This document shows, piece after piece, positions 1 to 11,589 of a DNA stretch of 64,000 bases. The notes beneath the pieces are model-generated. The model worked only from the letters and a program-made list of their open reading frames with translations. It made no database searches and had not been told where the DNA came from. The stretch is from Nageia nagi (Eukaryota > Pinophyta). The stretch is taken from the NCBI GenBank assembly GCA_050084985.1, contig JBITNC010000001.1, positions 81,344,001 through 81,408,000 on the forward strand, written 5' to 3'. Both the position numbers and the translations under genes were made by a program. Within the stretch, counting starts at the first letter, position 1. Each line of letters begins with the position of its first letter.

Positions 1-1913
1 AGATGGATTAATTATAGGGTAAATAAATAATAGATTAATGTACATTGACCAAGGAAAAGAGATAATTTCTCTTGAGGTCTATAGTTAAATTCATTTGCAT
101 AATGGTTAAATTTTAAAAGGGGTGTCATGATTCTCTTCCCTCCTAGTACTCGATCCACCTACCAAGCTCCAAGAAGATGTTTGATGCCCATTGCATGAAG
201 ATCAATAGAGATGTTTAATAGTTGATACAATTGTAAAAACCATATGACATGAACAAATTTGAATTAAAAACTCATTGGATATGAAATAGTATGATTTTTC
301 AAAGAGGTCCCATTAGTGATTAAATGGGTTGTATTATATTTTAATTTCCTTTGTATAATGCATGATTTATACTTGTAATAAATTATGGAAGCTTCAAAGT
401 TTATGGAAGTAAATATCATGTATACATTTCATAGATGGATTATATTAGTTATTAATTAATCAATCTTGTAGATTACTTTTTATTTATATGATTTTTAGAA
501 AAATATTAACATTGTGATTTAATGAGCTTTCTATTAATTATGGTTATCAAATAGTACATTTAGTATTGATTATATGGATTAGTAGGAGTAGAAATTACTA
601 TTTCTTTCATAAAAATGATTAATAGGTATGACAAATTGATGAAGTTAATGATTTTAACAAAACTTCTAAATAAGTATATTGATTAGAAAATAATTCTAAT
701 TTTGAATTAAAGTTTCAAAAGATAATTTAGGAGCATTTGAGATATTTTAAGGACTTTTAAGTTTAAATTGGATACAAATGGGACCTAATGGAATTAAACG
801 GGGTCATTTGGGATCCTTTGGGATGAATGCAAGAAAAAAGTAGAGAATGTTCACTAAGTAAACCTACCCTGGTAAATGATAAATAAAAATAATATTCCTT
901 ATGTAAGGACCACTTAGCATCACATTACTTTTGTATCAATAGTGGCTAGACATTGCCTCACAACTTACTACTTTATGTATACCAAAAACTTTTAAAAAGT
1001 AGATTCATATACATGATACAATGCATATGGGATAAATAGAATTATGTGACTTTTTGAGTAAGCTTATAACTAAGACATTCATACACCTATTGGAAAAATA
1101 TGAATGGTGTTAATTCATAGAACTTGTATTGTGCATGGTGTTTTGTACCTTTTTCATTATTTGAAAATATTAATTTATGGTTAATATGCCATGGGTGGTT
1201 CTTTTTGTCAACACATTTAATATTAAATTAGACTAAACAACCACTCGAGGATATTATTTAATATCCATGACTTCCCAAGTTATGGGCATGAGAATGCTAG
1301 ACCACATGGTGGGTTTAGCTAATAGTTATGGGTAGGCTAGTGATCCATATCCTCTGATAGGTGTGTCAGGTGGGGGTAGCAATCGAAAAAACTACTATTA
1401 CTAGGTGAGGGTAACTATTAGTCATGCCACTTATAGTTAGTAGATACGGATATTATAATTTTTCCATAGCCAATAGTACCCATTCATATGGAATTTTTTC
1501 TAGGATAAACTATCTGCTTGTATGAGATGGATAGTTATCATCAAGTGATGATGCTAACTTAGTGGAAGTGCGATCTCTCAAGTGGTATGGACCCTAAGTA
1601 GAAAACCACTATGTTATTACTAGAAAGCTTATTGCACATAGGAAGTGGAATAGGAATGGTGAGGTTACCTTTGAGGCATATTCTCAACAAAGTGAGTGTT
1701 GAGGAGTGAACACCAAAAAATTTTATTAGGGTTGGTTACCCTAGGTTCTTGACCAATCCTACCATGTGAGTGCTAAACTAGCTAGCAACATTATCAAGCT
1801 CATGTGGGATCACCTGGTTCATTCCTAAATCATTTCAATGTTAAACTAAATTAAAAAAAAATTAGTTCTAAAATTTAAGGTTTTGGTTGATGGAAATAAA
1901 TGGATGAGCTACA
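1..1913 (+). repeat. 5' LTR of E1 (3' portion only)
   Basis: The LTR ends in ACA at 1913, one base before the primer binding site. Its left part (1-690) and its last 50 bases align with the 3' LTR. The stretch from about 690 to 1860 has no counterpart in the 3' LTR. Comparison with the 3' LTR suggests that roughly 2.1 kb of this LTR lies left of the window, giving a full length near 4 kb. No gene is seen inside it. Confidence 0.85.
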
Positions 1914-1914
1914 T

Positions 1915-1926
1915 TGGTATTAGAGC
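1915..1926 (+). other. E1 primer binding site, initiator tRNA-Met type
   Basis: TGGTATTAGAGC begins one base after the LTR end. It matches the usual plant primer site TGGTATCAGAGC at 11 of 12 positions; the single difference is a C-to-T change. It fixes the 3' boundary of the 5' LTR. Confidence 0.85.
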
Positions 1927-2039
1927 ATCAAGCTCAAACCCTCGAGCCTATGGTCCATGACTCTTTTGTTGTAAAAGTTTAGTAAGTCCAAATTTAGTAT
2001 GCATGAGCCTAATAACAATACTATTTGGTTGATTCAAAT

Positions 2040-3400
2040 TATGGCACTCCCAAGACATGTAACTAAAGCTTTAGGTAACCTACAATAAGGTGCCACAAAT
2101 AGCCTTCTTGTGAATGCTAATGCCAATGCAAACCAAAGAGATGGTAGAGGCTAAAATGCAAATGTTAGGGGTTGAAATACAAATGTTAAGGGAAAAAATG
2201 TTAGAAGAGAAATAATGAGGAATGCTAATCAACAAGTTCCTACAAATAATACTAAAAGTTCTTCTTGCCATTCTAATAAGAATAATGGAGGAGAAAAAGA
2301 CATCATGAGACTCCAAGAGTAGATGGCAGAGCAACAAGAACTAATAAATAATTTGTTAAGTTATAAATTTGATCCTCAAAGATAAGAATTTGATCCATTA
2401 CTTTCAAAATAAGTATGATCAAGGGGAATAAACAACCAAATTTAGGAAAGGATTGAACAAGAACTTACATCTGATCTAAAGAAAGCTCAGATACCCAAGT
2501 TTAATGGAAGGCATGAAGGTGAGCATATAGAAGTATGGTTAGAGGAGGCTAAAACATACTTCTCAATTAAAAATCTATCACCATAATCTAAGAACATGTG
2601 GGCTACCTACAATTTTCAAGATGTTGCTCTAGATTGGTGGAATGCATACAAGATTGAGCATGGGATCCAGTACCTAAAATGGTTAGAATTTACAACAACA
2701 TTTTGAAAAAGATTTATTATTGAGGTATATTATGATAAAATGTATGAAGAGTACTATACTTTTTAGCAAGGATCTAGGAGTATCCAAAGTTATCACCAAA
2801 GATTTATTAAACTTATTAAGTACATCCCAGCAAATCAAAATCATCTAAAGCTACATATATTCCTTGTAGGGTTAGATCCTAAGATTAAAACTATAGTAAA
2901 TGTCCTAAATTATAATACACTTAAAGAAGCTTATGATCTTGAAAAAGGGGAAGAAAGTAACTTGGGAATCAAAAAGGCCTTTGTAAACTACAAACTTTTA
3001 GCTGAAAAAAATAAGAAAATCCATCAAAAGAATCATAGTGCAAAGCATTAAGCATAATAAACAAGCAATAAGAACAATAATAATGGTTTTAAGGATGATA
3101 ATCACTCTAGATTTGAGAAAATACCATTTGGGAATAAAGGTTTTAAGAAGAAGAATTTTCAAAGGAAGAATCAATAATTTTATAAACAATAATAGAATCC
3201 TAAAAATGGAAATAAAGGTTTCAAGAACTAAGATCAAGGGTTTCTAGAGTTAAGAGGCAATCAAAATACATTGAGAAATAAGTTTTCTAAATAGAAGAAA
3301 TCTCCTTGATATGGATTATAGAACTATGGTGGAGCTCATTATATAAATTAGTGTCCCTTAAAGACAAATCCACCTGAAGAGCATTGAATCTTTATAGCCA
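2040..3400 (+). pseudogene. E1 gag (capsid) remnant with degraded zinc knuckle
   Basis: Translation gives an N-terminal tail rich in Asn and Ala, then a gag core (about 2476-2960) with KKAQIPKFNG, DVALDWWNAYK and a later LEKGEESNLG stretch typical of plant Ty3/gypsy capsid proteins. A basic Asn/Lys-rich tail follows (2990-3240). Near 3330-3358 the NYGGAHYIN.CPLK motif is a zinc knuckle of the C-x2-C-x4-H-x4-C type in which the first two Cys are lost. Many in-frame TAA/TAG codons stand where Gln would be expected. The small minus-strand ORFs at 2080-2337 and 2998-3237 are shadows. Capsid assembly would have been its role; this copy cannot make a full protein. Confidence 0.75.
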
Positions 3401-3409
3401 TCAAAGTAG

Positions 3410-3770
3410 GACAACTTAGAGGATAAGAGACACCTCTTTAGATCTTGGGTAAAATTTATAGAAAATATTTTAAATTTTGATATATTATGGTACAATGGAT
3501 AGTTTGATTTCAAATTATTTACTTAAAGACATGATTAAGGCACCAAAATTTTTGACAAAAAGGTGGCAAGTGGAGTTTGGATAAGGCCAAAAATACCCTA
3601 TTAGATAATGTTTTAGGGATGTCGAACTAAAATTACCTAAGGGATCCATAGTATGATATTTATATGTAGTTCCCCTAGCTTCTTACAATATTGTTTTAGG
3701 CATGGATTGGTTGATGGACCATAAAGCTTTGATTGAATTTTAGGAGAGATAGGTAGAATACACCAATGTA
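3410..3770 (+). pseudogene. E1 aspartic protease remnant
   Basis: This is the region between the zinc knuckle and reverse transcriptase where the retropepsin-like protease lies. The C-terminal part of the domain is readable as the stretch encoding VLGMDWL-like residues (about 3695-3715, GCATGGATTGGTTG). The D-S/T-G active site is not clearly legible because of shifts and stops near 3480-3530. Call rests mainly on position and on the downstream motif. Confidence 0.5.
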
Positions 3771-3949
3771 TTTCAAAATTGATATAGGGTATTCAGTGAT
3801 CAAGGACCATTTGAACTCTACTTGATCACAACCATGCAAATGAAAACAAGTATTATAAAAATAGAAATGATCTTTGTAGTTAAGGTCAAAGAAATGGAAG
3901 AAGAGGATAAAGATGTAGAAATGTTAAATAAGTATCCACTTTTGAGAGA

Positions 3950-4790
3950 ATATAAGGATGTATTTCCTAAGAAACTACAAGGTCTACCCCTAAAATAAGA
4001 ATTTAACTTCTCGATAGATCTAGTGCCAGGAGCTAAGCCTATCTCTAGAAATCCTTATAAAATGAACATCATTGACATGCAAGAGTTAAAAGTATAGTTA
4101 CAAGATCTTTTGGAGAAAGGGTTGATAAAGCCTATTGTATCACCCTAGAGAGCTCCTATATTATTTATCAAAAAGAAGGATGGAAAATTGAGATTATGTA
4201 TTGATTATAGGATGTTGAACAAGGTCACCATCAAGAATAGGTATCCTCTACTAAGGATTGATGACTTTTTCAACTAGCTCAAAGATGCTGCTATCTTTTT
4301 CAAGATAGACTTAAGATCAAGTTATCACTAGTTGAGAATAAAAGGATCAAATGCCCATAAAACAACATCCAATACTTGATATGAACATTATGAATTTGTA
4401 GTCTTACCATTTGGTCTAACAAATGCTCTTACACTATTCATGAATCTGATAAACAATGTTTATTGACAATACTTACATAAATTTGTGCTAGTCTTTTTAC
4501 ATGATATTCTCATATATTCAAGAAATAAGGAGGAACATAACCATCATTTGAGATTAACATTAGAGGTTTTGAGATGACATCAGCTATATGGTAAATTATC
4601 TAAGTGTGATTTCTATGTTTCCCATATTTAGTACTTAGGTAATATTATTTCTTTTGAAGGAATCTTAGTTGATCCTAAAAAGGTATAAGCAATAATGAGT
4701 TGGCCTACACTAACAAATGTGGTTGAGGTGAAAAGTTTCATGGGATTAATTGGATATTATAGAAGATTTTTTAAGAAATTTTAAATATAG
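3950..4790 (+). pseudogene. E1 reverse transcriptase remnant
   Basis: Recognisable motifs in order are [27 protein letters not shown] (about 4170-4225), KIDLRSSYH (about 4305-4330), FGLTNA (about 4412) and the connection LGNIISFEGI..DPKKV (4640-4690). The catalytic Tyr-x-Asp-Asp box reads FLHD (4494-4505): the first catalytic Asp is replaced by His, on top of several in-frame stops. This would have copied element RNA into DNA; it cannot now. SFMGLIGYYRRF-like sequence at 4735-4775 marks the end of the RT domain. Confidence 0.85.
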
Positions 4791-4829
4791 CTAATTCTAT
4801 CACCAGCCTATAGAAGAAAAATAGTGTGT

Positions 4830-5265
4830 TTAAGTGGAATGAGAAGTGCAAAAAAGCTTTCGCAACCTTAAAAGAAAAGCTTAACTTAGCACTAGTTCTC
4901 ACTATCTCTAACCCCCTTAATGAATTTGTAGTATGTACAGATGCATCATTAGAGGGTTTGGATGGAGTACTATCACAAAATAGAAATCTTGTAGCATAGG
5001 AATCTAGAAAGTTAAAGCCACATGATTTAAATTATGCTACACATGATCTTGAGCTAGCAACCATAGTGCATGCAGTCAAGATATGGAGGTATTACTTACT
5101 AGAAAAACCTTTCAAATTAGAAATAGATAATCAAGGCTTGAAATACTTATTCATTCAACCTAACTTAAATGATAGGCAAAGGTGATGGATGGAATTCCTC
5201 ATAGAATATAATTTTGGTATGGAGTATATCAAGGGTAAAGAAAATAAAGTGGAAGATGCATAAAG
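4830..5265 (+). pseudogene. E1 RNase H remnant
   Basis: The domain is recognised from VVCTDASLEGLDGVLSQ (about 4927-4980), HDLELATIVHA, LEIDNQGLKYL (about 5115-5150) and KGKENKVEDA near the C-terminus. The catalytic Asp in TDAS and the Asp in EIDNQ are present, but stops interrupt the frame. It follows RT directly, as in Ty3/gypsy pol. Confidence 0.8.
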
Positions 5266-5429
5266 TTAGAGAAGACATGTAAATGCCATGACAAGAAGCT
5301 AGTTTAACTTATTTGATCAAGTGAAAATATTACAATAAGAGGATCCATATTGTAAATCCATCAGAGAAATGATAAAGAAAGGTAATGCTTCATCTCAAGA
5401 ATTTTCTTAAAAAGATGAAATTTTGTATT

Positions 5430-6500
5430 TTAGAGATAGATTATTCATCCTAAAAAAAGGAGATTTAAGAAATTTAATCCTACAAGAAGCCCATCATCCT
5501 CCATATGGAACACATCTAAGAGGTATAGAGATGAGAGAATACTTGAAATAAAAATTTTATTAGGATGGAATGAAGAAGGATATAGCAAAGTTTGTAGAAA
5601 GATGCTTTGAATGTTAGAAAGTGAAAGCAGAACATTAACATCTAGGTGGATATCTATATCCCCACAATATTCTAATACAAAAATGGTAAGTGATTTCAAT
5701 GTATTTTATAGTTGGTTTTCCAAAAACTAGATTTTATCATGACTCCATATTGGTTATGGTTGATAAGTTAACCAAGGTTGCTCATTTATACTTGGTAACA
5801 TCACAAATGATGCCTCTATAGTAGCCAATAAGTTTGCACATGGAATCTTTAGAATACATGGATTTTCTAAAGTGATAATCTCATATAGGGATTCTAAATT
5901 CACTTTTGTATTTTTGAAATCATTACATAAGGCATTGGGTAAAAAGTTGAATATAAGCTCATCTTATCATCCTAAGATATATTGGAAGAAAGAATGTGTA
6001 AATAGAGTTCTCATAGATATGCTCAAAATGTATTGTAATGAATAAAAACCAAATGGAAATATTATCTTTATTTAGTTGAGTTCGCATACAATAATGGCTA
6101 TCATTCATCTTTAGAAATGGCTCATTTTAAAGCACTATATGGAAGGAGATGAAGAACTCCCTTGGATTAGGATAATCCAGAGGATTAGATGATGATCCAA
6201 TTAGAAATGTTAAAGCTAATTGAGGAACAACTCAATTCCATTCAACAAAAGTTGAAAGAAGTTGTTAATTGACAAAAGAGTTATGCCAATTTAAAGAGAA
6301 ATACTCAATATTTTGCTATGGGTGACAAGGTATTTTTACAAGTTTAACCCATGAGAAGTAACATAAATTCAACTAAGTTTGATCCTTGATTTGTTGGTTC
6401 TTTTGAAATTATAGAAAAGAAGAGTTCAGTAGCCTACAAACTTGCCTTGCCACCAAGTTTGTCTAAAATACATGATGTCTTTCATATCTCTTTATTATAA
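5430..6500 (+). pseudogene. E1 integrase remnant
   Basis: An N-terminal zinc-binding region is legible: EAHHPPYGTHLRG (about 5485-5525) followed by ERCFEC (about 5597), the H-H-C-C arrangement of gypsy integrases. Then the core begins with ILVMVDKLTKVAHL (about 5748-5790), whose Asp is in place. After about 5800 the frame shifts repeatedly, though sequence matching the C-terminal GPY-like part continues to about 6490. A minus-strand ORF at 5445-5699 is a shadow. It would insert element cDNA. Confidence 0.75.
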
Positions 6501-6539
6501 AAGTATGTTGATAATCCTTCTCCTATTTTTTATGTCTCT

Positions 6540-6715
6540 AATTTGTAGATGTTGGAACCTCATGCAATTGAAATACTTCCTATCATGATCTTATCTTTTA
6601 GGACTAGAATGCTAAAGAATAGGGAAATTAATGAATATCTAGTCCAATGGGATAAGTATTCTCAATCATCTTCCACATGGGAAGATATAGCTACTATGAA
6701 AAGATAATTCCCATA
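6540..6715 (+). pseudogene. E1 chromodomain
   Basis: The translation includes MLEPHAIEILP, then REINEYLVQWDKYSQSSSTW and EDIATMKR, ending in FPYFLSKY. The pattern of YLVQW, a Tyr-Ser turn, STWED and a final aromatic helix is that of chromodomains fused to integrase in plant chromoviruses. Such domains direct integration toward modified chromatin. This piece is unusually legible, with one stop near 6704. Confidence 0.8.
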
Positions 6716-6790
6716 TTTTTTGTCTAAGTATGTGAAACATTTATTAAGCTTATATTTGTATGTAAGAACATAGGGTAATGTGTTCCCTTT

Positions 6791-6804
6791 TAAAGGGAGC
6801 TATA
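6791..6804 (+). other. E1 polypurine tract
   Basis: Purine-rich TAAAGGGAGC and TATA immediately precede the LTR start TGTCACGACCC at 6805. It would prime plus-strand DNA synthesis. Confidence 0.7.
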
Positions 6805-9708
6805 TGTCACGACCCACCTCAAGACATTGTTTAACCTTGAGTATCATCGAGGATTTGAATGTATTATGTTTGAATAATGCTATTGTAATGATAAGTTTGA
6901 TAATGGAATATGTATCACTTGTGATAATTTGATGCTAGCATCAAGATGTTTTGACATAGTTCACCTCAAGATGGAGAAGCCATCCAAAGACCCTAAGGAC
7001 CAAAGGTGAATTTGTGATGGGAACAGAAGGGTAAGAGGAGAAAATAATTAGTGTTGAATCATTGAAACACCCTATGATCATCATAAATCATGTAGTTGCA
7101 TGTAGAATAATTGTTATGACTATTGATTTCTCAATGAAATTATATTTTTCAATGTGTGTGGATTAATCTTGCCCTATAGGATGAGGCAAGCATCGTAGGT
7201 AAAAGTGTATTTCCCTTATTTTGTATTTTTGAAATTTGAATTTGAAATGGAGTAAAAAATGAATATACATTATGTAAATCTAAAAATTTATATAAATTAG
7301 AAAATTAAATTTAATAAAAAAATTAATTAAAATGAGTGCCCATCCTATTGCCACATGGGGTTAATAGTAAAAACACTATTAGAAAAAGACTAAGGTAACC
7401 TTGTGGTGTTGCAAGATATTTAATAGGTAGAAAAATAATGGAGTAATGACCTTACATAGTTTTATTTTCTTATGTTAGGTATGGATAATAGTTAGTACTA
7501 ATTGTTTAGTTAATAAAAAAGGTTCCAAGGTATTTAATACCATTTCAATCATCAACAACTTTAAGCAAACCTACCCAAAAAATTATTAAAGGTGTGAGGA
7601 GATGTCCATTTGGACACACTTGGACCTTCTTAGCTATAAGTAAAGGGCTGAAACTTTAAGCAAAACACCTACCTATCTATATTTTATTATTTCATTCTTA
7701 TTATTCCCAAGCTTGGTGTAGAGAAGTCTCTCTTTCCTCTTCAACTCAAGGTGTTTTACATTTTTTTTGCCTAATTAATGTAGTCCTATTTTTAGGTATT
7801 TAATGAGTTGTGTGAAAGTAAATAAATGGGATTTTCTTTTGTTATTCTTCCTTTATTTAGATGTAAGAGTGGAAAGTTTCATGTGCAAATTGTATTATGT
7901 ATTTTATGATATTTTTATGAGACTAGTCAAATATTTCTCCTTATGCCTTTAGCTAGAGTTTAATGAATTTATTTTGATATAAATTTATTTTGACATGAAT
8001 TTTATTAAATTTCTAATATGATGTTTATCATTTTTTTGATAAAAATTCATACAATTAATTATTGTTAGAAGTGTTGTTCCATTTGAAGAGACAATATATG
8101 TTTTATTTAAAAATTGGTACCATGTTTTTTTCCTTAAAAAGTAAAGGAGTGGGATTTTATTTTGTTATTCTCCATTTATTTAGATGTAGGAGTGAAAAAT
8201 TTCATGTACAAATTGTATTATGTATTTTATGATATTTTAAGGAGACTAGTCAAATATTTCTCCTTATGCCTTTAACTAGAGTTTAATAAATTTATTTTGA
8301 CATGAATTTTATTAAAGCCCTAATATGATGTTTATCATAATATTTAATAATGTTTCATAGAATTAATTATTTTTAGAAGTGATGTACCATTTGAAGAGAA
8401 ATAGTGGTTATTTTATTTAAAAGTTGGTACCTTATCTTTTTCTGTAAAAAATAAAGGAGTGAGATTTTCTTTTGTTATTATCCCTTTATTTAGATGTAGG
8501 GGTGGAAAATTTCACATAGAAAATATATTATGTATTTTATGATATTTTAAAAATACTAATCAAATATTTCTTCTTATACCTTTAGCTAGAGTTTAATGAA
8601 TTTATTTTAACATAAATTTTATTAAAGTCTTAATATGATATTTATCATTTTATTAAAGAAATATTATTAAATTCATTTAAAAGTGGGCAAAGATGAATTA
8701 ATAAAAATACATTTTATTATTATTATCTAAGTTTATCAATTAAAATAATTAGTATCTAATGAGGTGATAAGTTATGTTTATTATTTTTAATAAGTAATTC
8801 AAGAACTTTTTAAAATCTTATATTAAATAAACTATGGTTTTGCGATTATAATATTGGTATAATATTTAGTAAAATAATTCATATAGTACCAATTGCATAA
8901 ATTAATTATTAAGGTATCCAACACCTCATTGTGAATGATTTAATTATTTAAAATAGATTAATTATAGGGTAAATAAATAACAAATTAATGTACATTGATC
9001 AAGAAAAGGAGATAATTTCTCCTAAGCTCTATAGTTAAATTCATTTGCATAATGGTCAAGTTTTAAAAGGGTTATCCTAATCCTCTTCCCTCCTAGTATT
9101 CGATCAACCTACCAAGCTCCAAGGGGATGTTTGATGCTCGTTGCATGAAGATTAATGGAAATGTTTGACAGTTGGTACAATGATTAAAACCATATGATAT
9201 GAACAAATTTGAATTAAAAACTCATTGGATATGAAATAGTATGATTTGTCAAAAAGATCCCATTAGTGATTAAATGGGTTCTATTATATTTGAATTGCCT
9301 TTACATAATGCATGATTTCTACTTGTATTAAATTATGAAGGCTTCAATGTTTGTAGAAGTAAATGTCATTCATATATTTCATAGATGGATTACATTAGGT
9401 ATTAATTAATGAATCTTGTAGATTACTTTTTATTTATATACTTTTCAAAAAAATGTTAGCATTGGAATTTAATGATCTTTCTTTTAATTATGGTTATCAA
9501 ATAATACAATTAGTATTGATTATATGGATTACTAGGAGTAGAAATTACTATTTCTTTCATACAAATTATTAATGGGTATGAAAAATTGATGAAATAAATG
9601 ATTTTAACAAAACTTCTAAAGAAGTATATTAATTACAAAATAATCTTAATTTATAATTAAATCTAAAATTTAGGGTTGTGGTTAATGGAATTAAGAGGAT
9701 TCATTACA
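6805..9708 (+). repeat. 3' LTR of E1
   Basis: Starts TGTCACGACCC, a start common in plant gypsy LTRs, directly after the polypurine tract, and ends TTACA at 9708, matching the 5' LTR end. Length is 2904 bases. It lacks about 1.17 kb present in the 5' LTR, with short AATTAAA homology at the break (near 9657). It contains three tandem copies of a roughly 310-325-bp unit. Confidence 0.85.
7814..8660 (+). repeat. Three tandem copies of a 0.3-kb unit inside E1's 3' LTR
   Basis: Units begin near 7814, 8138 and 8449, each starting around AAGGAGTGGGATTTT and each carrying CTTTATTTAGATGTA, CAAATATTTCTCCTTAT and AATATGATGTTTATCAT. The third is truncated. Whether the 5' LTR had the same array cannot be seen because that part is outside the window. 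Confidence 0.85.
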
Positions 9709-10001
9709 ATAACCACCTATCAAAAAGATCCAATAGGGATGTTAACCTGCAACTCCTCCATTTATAACTTGCAAGGACATAGAAAGTATTGAAAGTTGAC
9801 TTATAGCAATAATAAAATCTTTGTAATATTCAAGATACTTTAAAACATGAACCATGGTAAATGATATTACATTTAATATAACATATGGTATGGTATTGTA
9901 ATATCAACTTTATCTTGATATTTGTAATATTGCTTTTAATCTTTTGAGAAATCTAAAATATGATTTATTAAATAAATAATAAATCATTTTAGGTGTTTGC
10001 A
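9709..10001 (-). repeat. 3' LTR of E2, cut by E1
   Basis: It aligns along its length with 24438-24732 and on the minus strand starts TGCAAACACCTAAAATG at 10001. The other end is interrupted by E1 at 9708/9709; the remainder would be left of the window. Confidence 0.8.
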
Positions 10002-10014
10002 TTTTCCCCTCTTT
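10002..10014 (-). other. E2 polypurine tract
   Basis: Minus-strand AAAGAGGGGAAAA lies directly upstream of the LTR start at 10001. It is nearly identical to the tract AAAGAGGGGCAAA that precedes E3's 3' LTR, supporting both calls. Confidence 0.75.
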
Positions 10015-11080
10015 AGATATGAAACGAAAAGCATTGAAATTGCATAATCTAAAGAAGTTTAGAGAAGTAATAATTTTTCAAGTTTGAAGTATACTTCCCT
10101 TTCATGATTGCTATTTTGAATATGATATCTCATTTGCCCCATTTTGTTCTTGGATTTCCCCTCACACTAGCTTCTATTGGATGATCAAACCAAAATGACA
10201 TCTTATGTGCAAAGGATTGATAGTACCTTTTAGGTCCTACTCTTCAGGATGATATATGGAAATAAAAGAAATAATACTCGCATAGATTACATCCATCAAA
10301 ATAATAATCAAATTAAGAGTAAATATGAAATCAATATAATATGTGTTACTAGACTATTGTTATTGCAACATATAGTCTATGATCATCACATTGATGAGGT
10401 AAAGACATGCCCCAAGCCTATAATAGGTTCTAGAATTAGATGATCCATAATTTTGAAAGATTATGCTCATGTAATTACCATGGTATAAAATTTTATATTT
10501 TATTATTAAAAAATGCATTACTTTGAAAAATAGTAATGATAAATATAAATGGCATATTTACATTATTGTACTAGATATTCAAAGAAATAAAGGTCTAAGA
10601 TTATCATATATGAAAAATTTTGCAATAAAAATCATTAATAATTACAATGTGGATGCCTTGAAGATAGGTTTAGCATGCCATTGGCATCATGATTTTTAGA
10701 GAATTATCATAATTTGTCTTCAATAACTTTACTTAGCATCGTCATTAGAACTTATATTTGTTAAATAATGACATTTTATAATATATTTTCAAGAAGATAA
10801 TTATTATGCCCTTTTAACTTATAATCATAGTTAAAGATACGATGTTGATTCTCTAAAAATCATTGAATTAATTTTTTAAAAATAAATTAGAAAGATATAA
10901 CATATTTCACTCCATGTATAACTAGTAAAATTCAATATTGCACATACCAATTTTGATAATCTAATGTCAAAAACATAATATAGGATTTGAGAAAAAAAAA
11001 TGATAAAAATAAGAAAAAGATAAAAAAAAGGGTTGTCATTTTCACCTATCACATTGCCTACCTAGAGCTATAGAGACTTC
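10015..11080. other. E2 3' untranslated region, no gene recognised
   Basis: AT-rich sequence with an open stretch of 64 codons (10249-10443, plus strand) that resembles nothing I recognise and has no supporting context. Sequence near 10985-11035 is A-rich. I see no domain or tandem repeat. Confidence 0.5.
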
Positions 11081-11085
11081 TTACC

Positions 11086-11322
11086 TTGATTGTTGATGAG
11101 ATATTTTTAATGGTTGATTTGCACTTTAGATCTAATTTTTATCATAGAGTGGGATCCATTATTCCTCATTTGACCATTAAATTTGCTATTCTTTATGCTG
11201 ATATGGATAATGTTGATTGGAGGTCTATTGAGCATTCTTTAACGAGGAGAAAGGGACATGTGATTGAGTACATTAGAGTATCCATGCAAAACCCTAGGGT
11301 TTCATTTGCTTTAAACTTGTAA
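11086..11322 (+). CDS. Small unrecognised ORF upstream of the PMD remnant
   Basis: An open frame of 78 codons beginning MIVDEIFLMVDLHF and containing SIEHSLTRRKGHVIEYIRVS. It has a plausible mixed composition rather than a low-complexity one, and lies on the same strand as, and about 270 bases before, the PMD remnant. It could be a first exon or N-terminal part of that gene; no splice signals decide this. No family is recognised. Confidence 0.3.
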   Translation: MIVDEIFLMVDLHFRSNFYHRVGSIIPHLTIKFAILYADMDNVDWRSIEHSLTRRKGHVIEYIRVSMQNPRVSFALNL

Positions 11323-11589
11323 AAGAAAAAAGGGAGTTTTCTTATTTTACATATATAGAGTTTCCATCCATAAGGGGGGTTAAATTATTTTAATTTTATT
11401 TAAAATTTAGTTTTCCTTGATTCATTTTGTGCATTTGCATTTTCAATTTAGAAATGGGGTTTAAATTTTATTTGTTATTTAGTTTGGGAGGAGAATATGC
11501 CCCCAATGTTTATTTTAACATAGTCACTTTATTTAAGTGTGTTAATATTTATGTTTATTAATTAATCATTTATTTTTACTTCATAAGAT

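Larger units (their letters stand above)
1..9708 (+). mobile_element. E1: Tekay/Del-like chromovirus LTR retrotransposon (Ty3/gypsy), 5' end outside window
   Basis: The order seen is LTR, tRNA-Met-type primer site, gag, protease, reverse transcriptase, RNase H, integrase, chromodomain, polypurine tract, LTR. Bases 1 to about 690 match 8954 to about 9655 in direct orientation, and 1860-1913 matches 9661-9708, which pairs the LTRs. The chromodomain after integrase places it among chromoviruses; LTRs of several kb fit the Tekay/Del branch. All coding parts are riddled with stops and frameshifts, so it is a dead copy. It ends exactly where sequence of E2's LTR begins (9709), so it was inserted into E2. 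The 5' target duplication is outside the window; the 3' one should be the first five bases after 9708. Clade is inferred without a phylogeny. Confidence 0.88.

Noticed and set aside
2080-2337. Minus-strand 85-codon ORF
   Set aside because: Antisense shadow of E1 gag leader; low-complexity Ile/Ser content and no motif.
2998-3247. Overlapping ORFs on both strands
   Set aside because: Both are alternative readings of the Lys/Asn-rich gag tail of E1.
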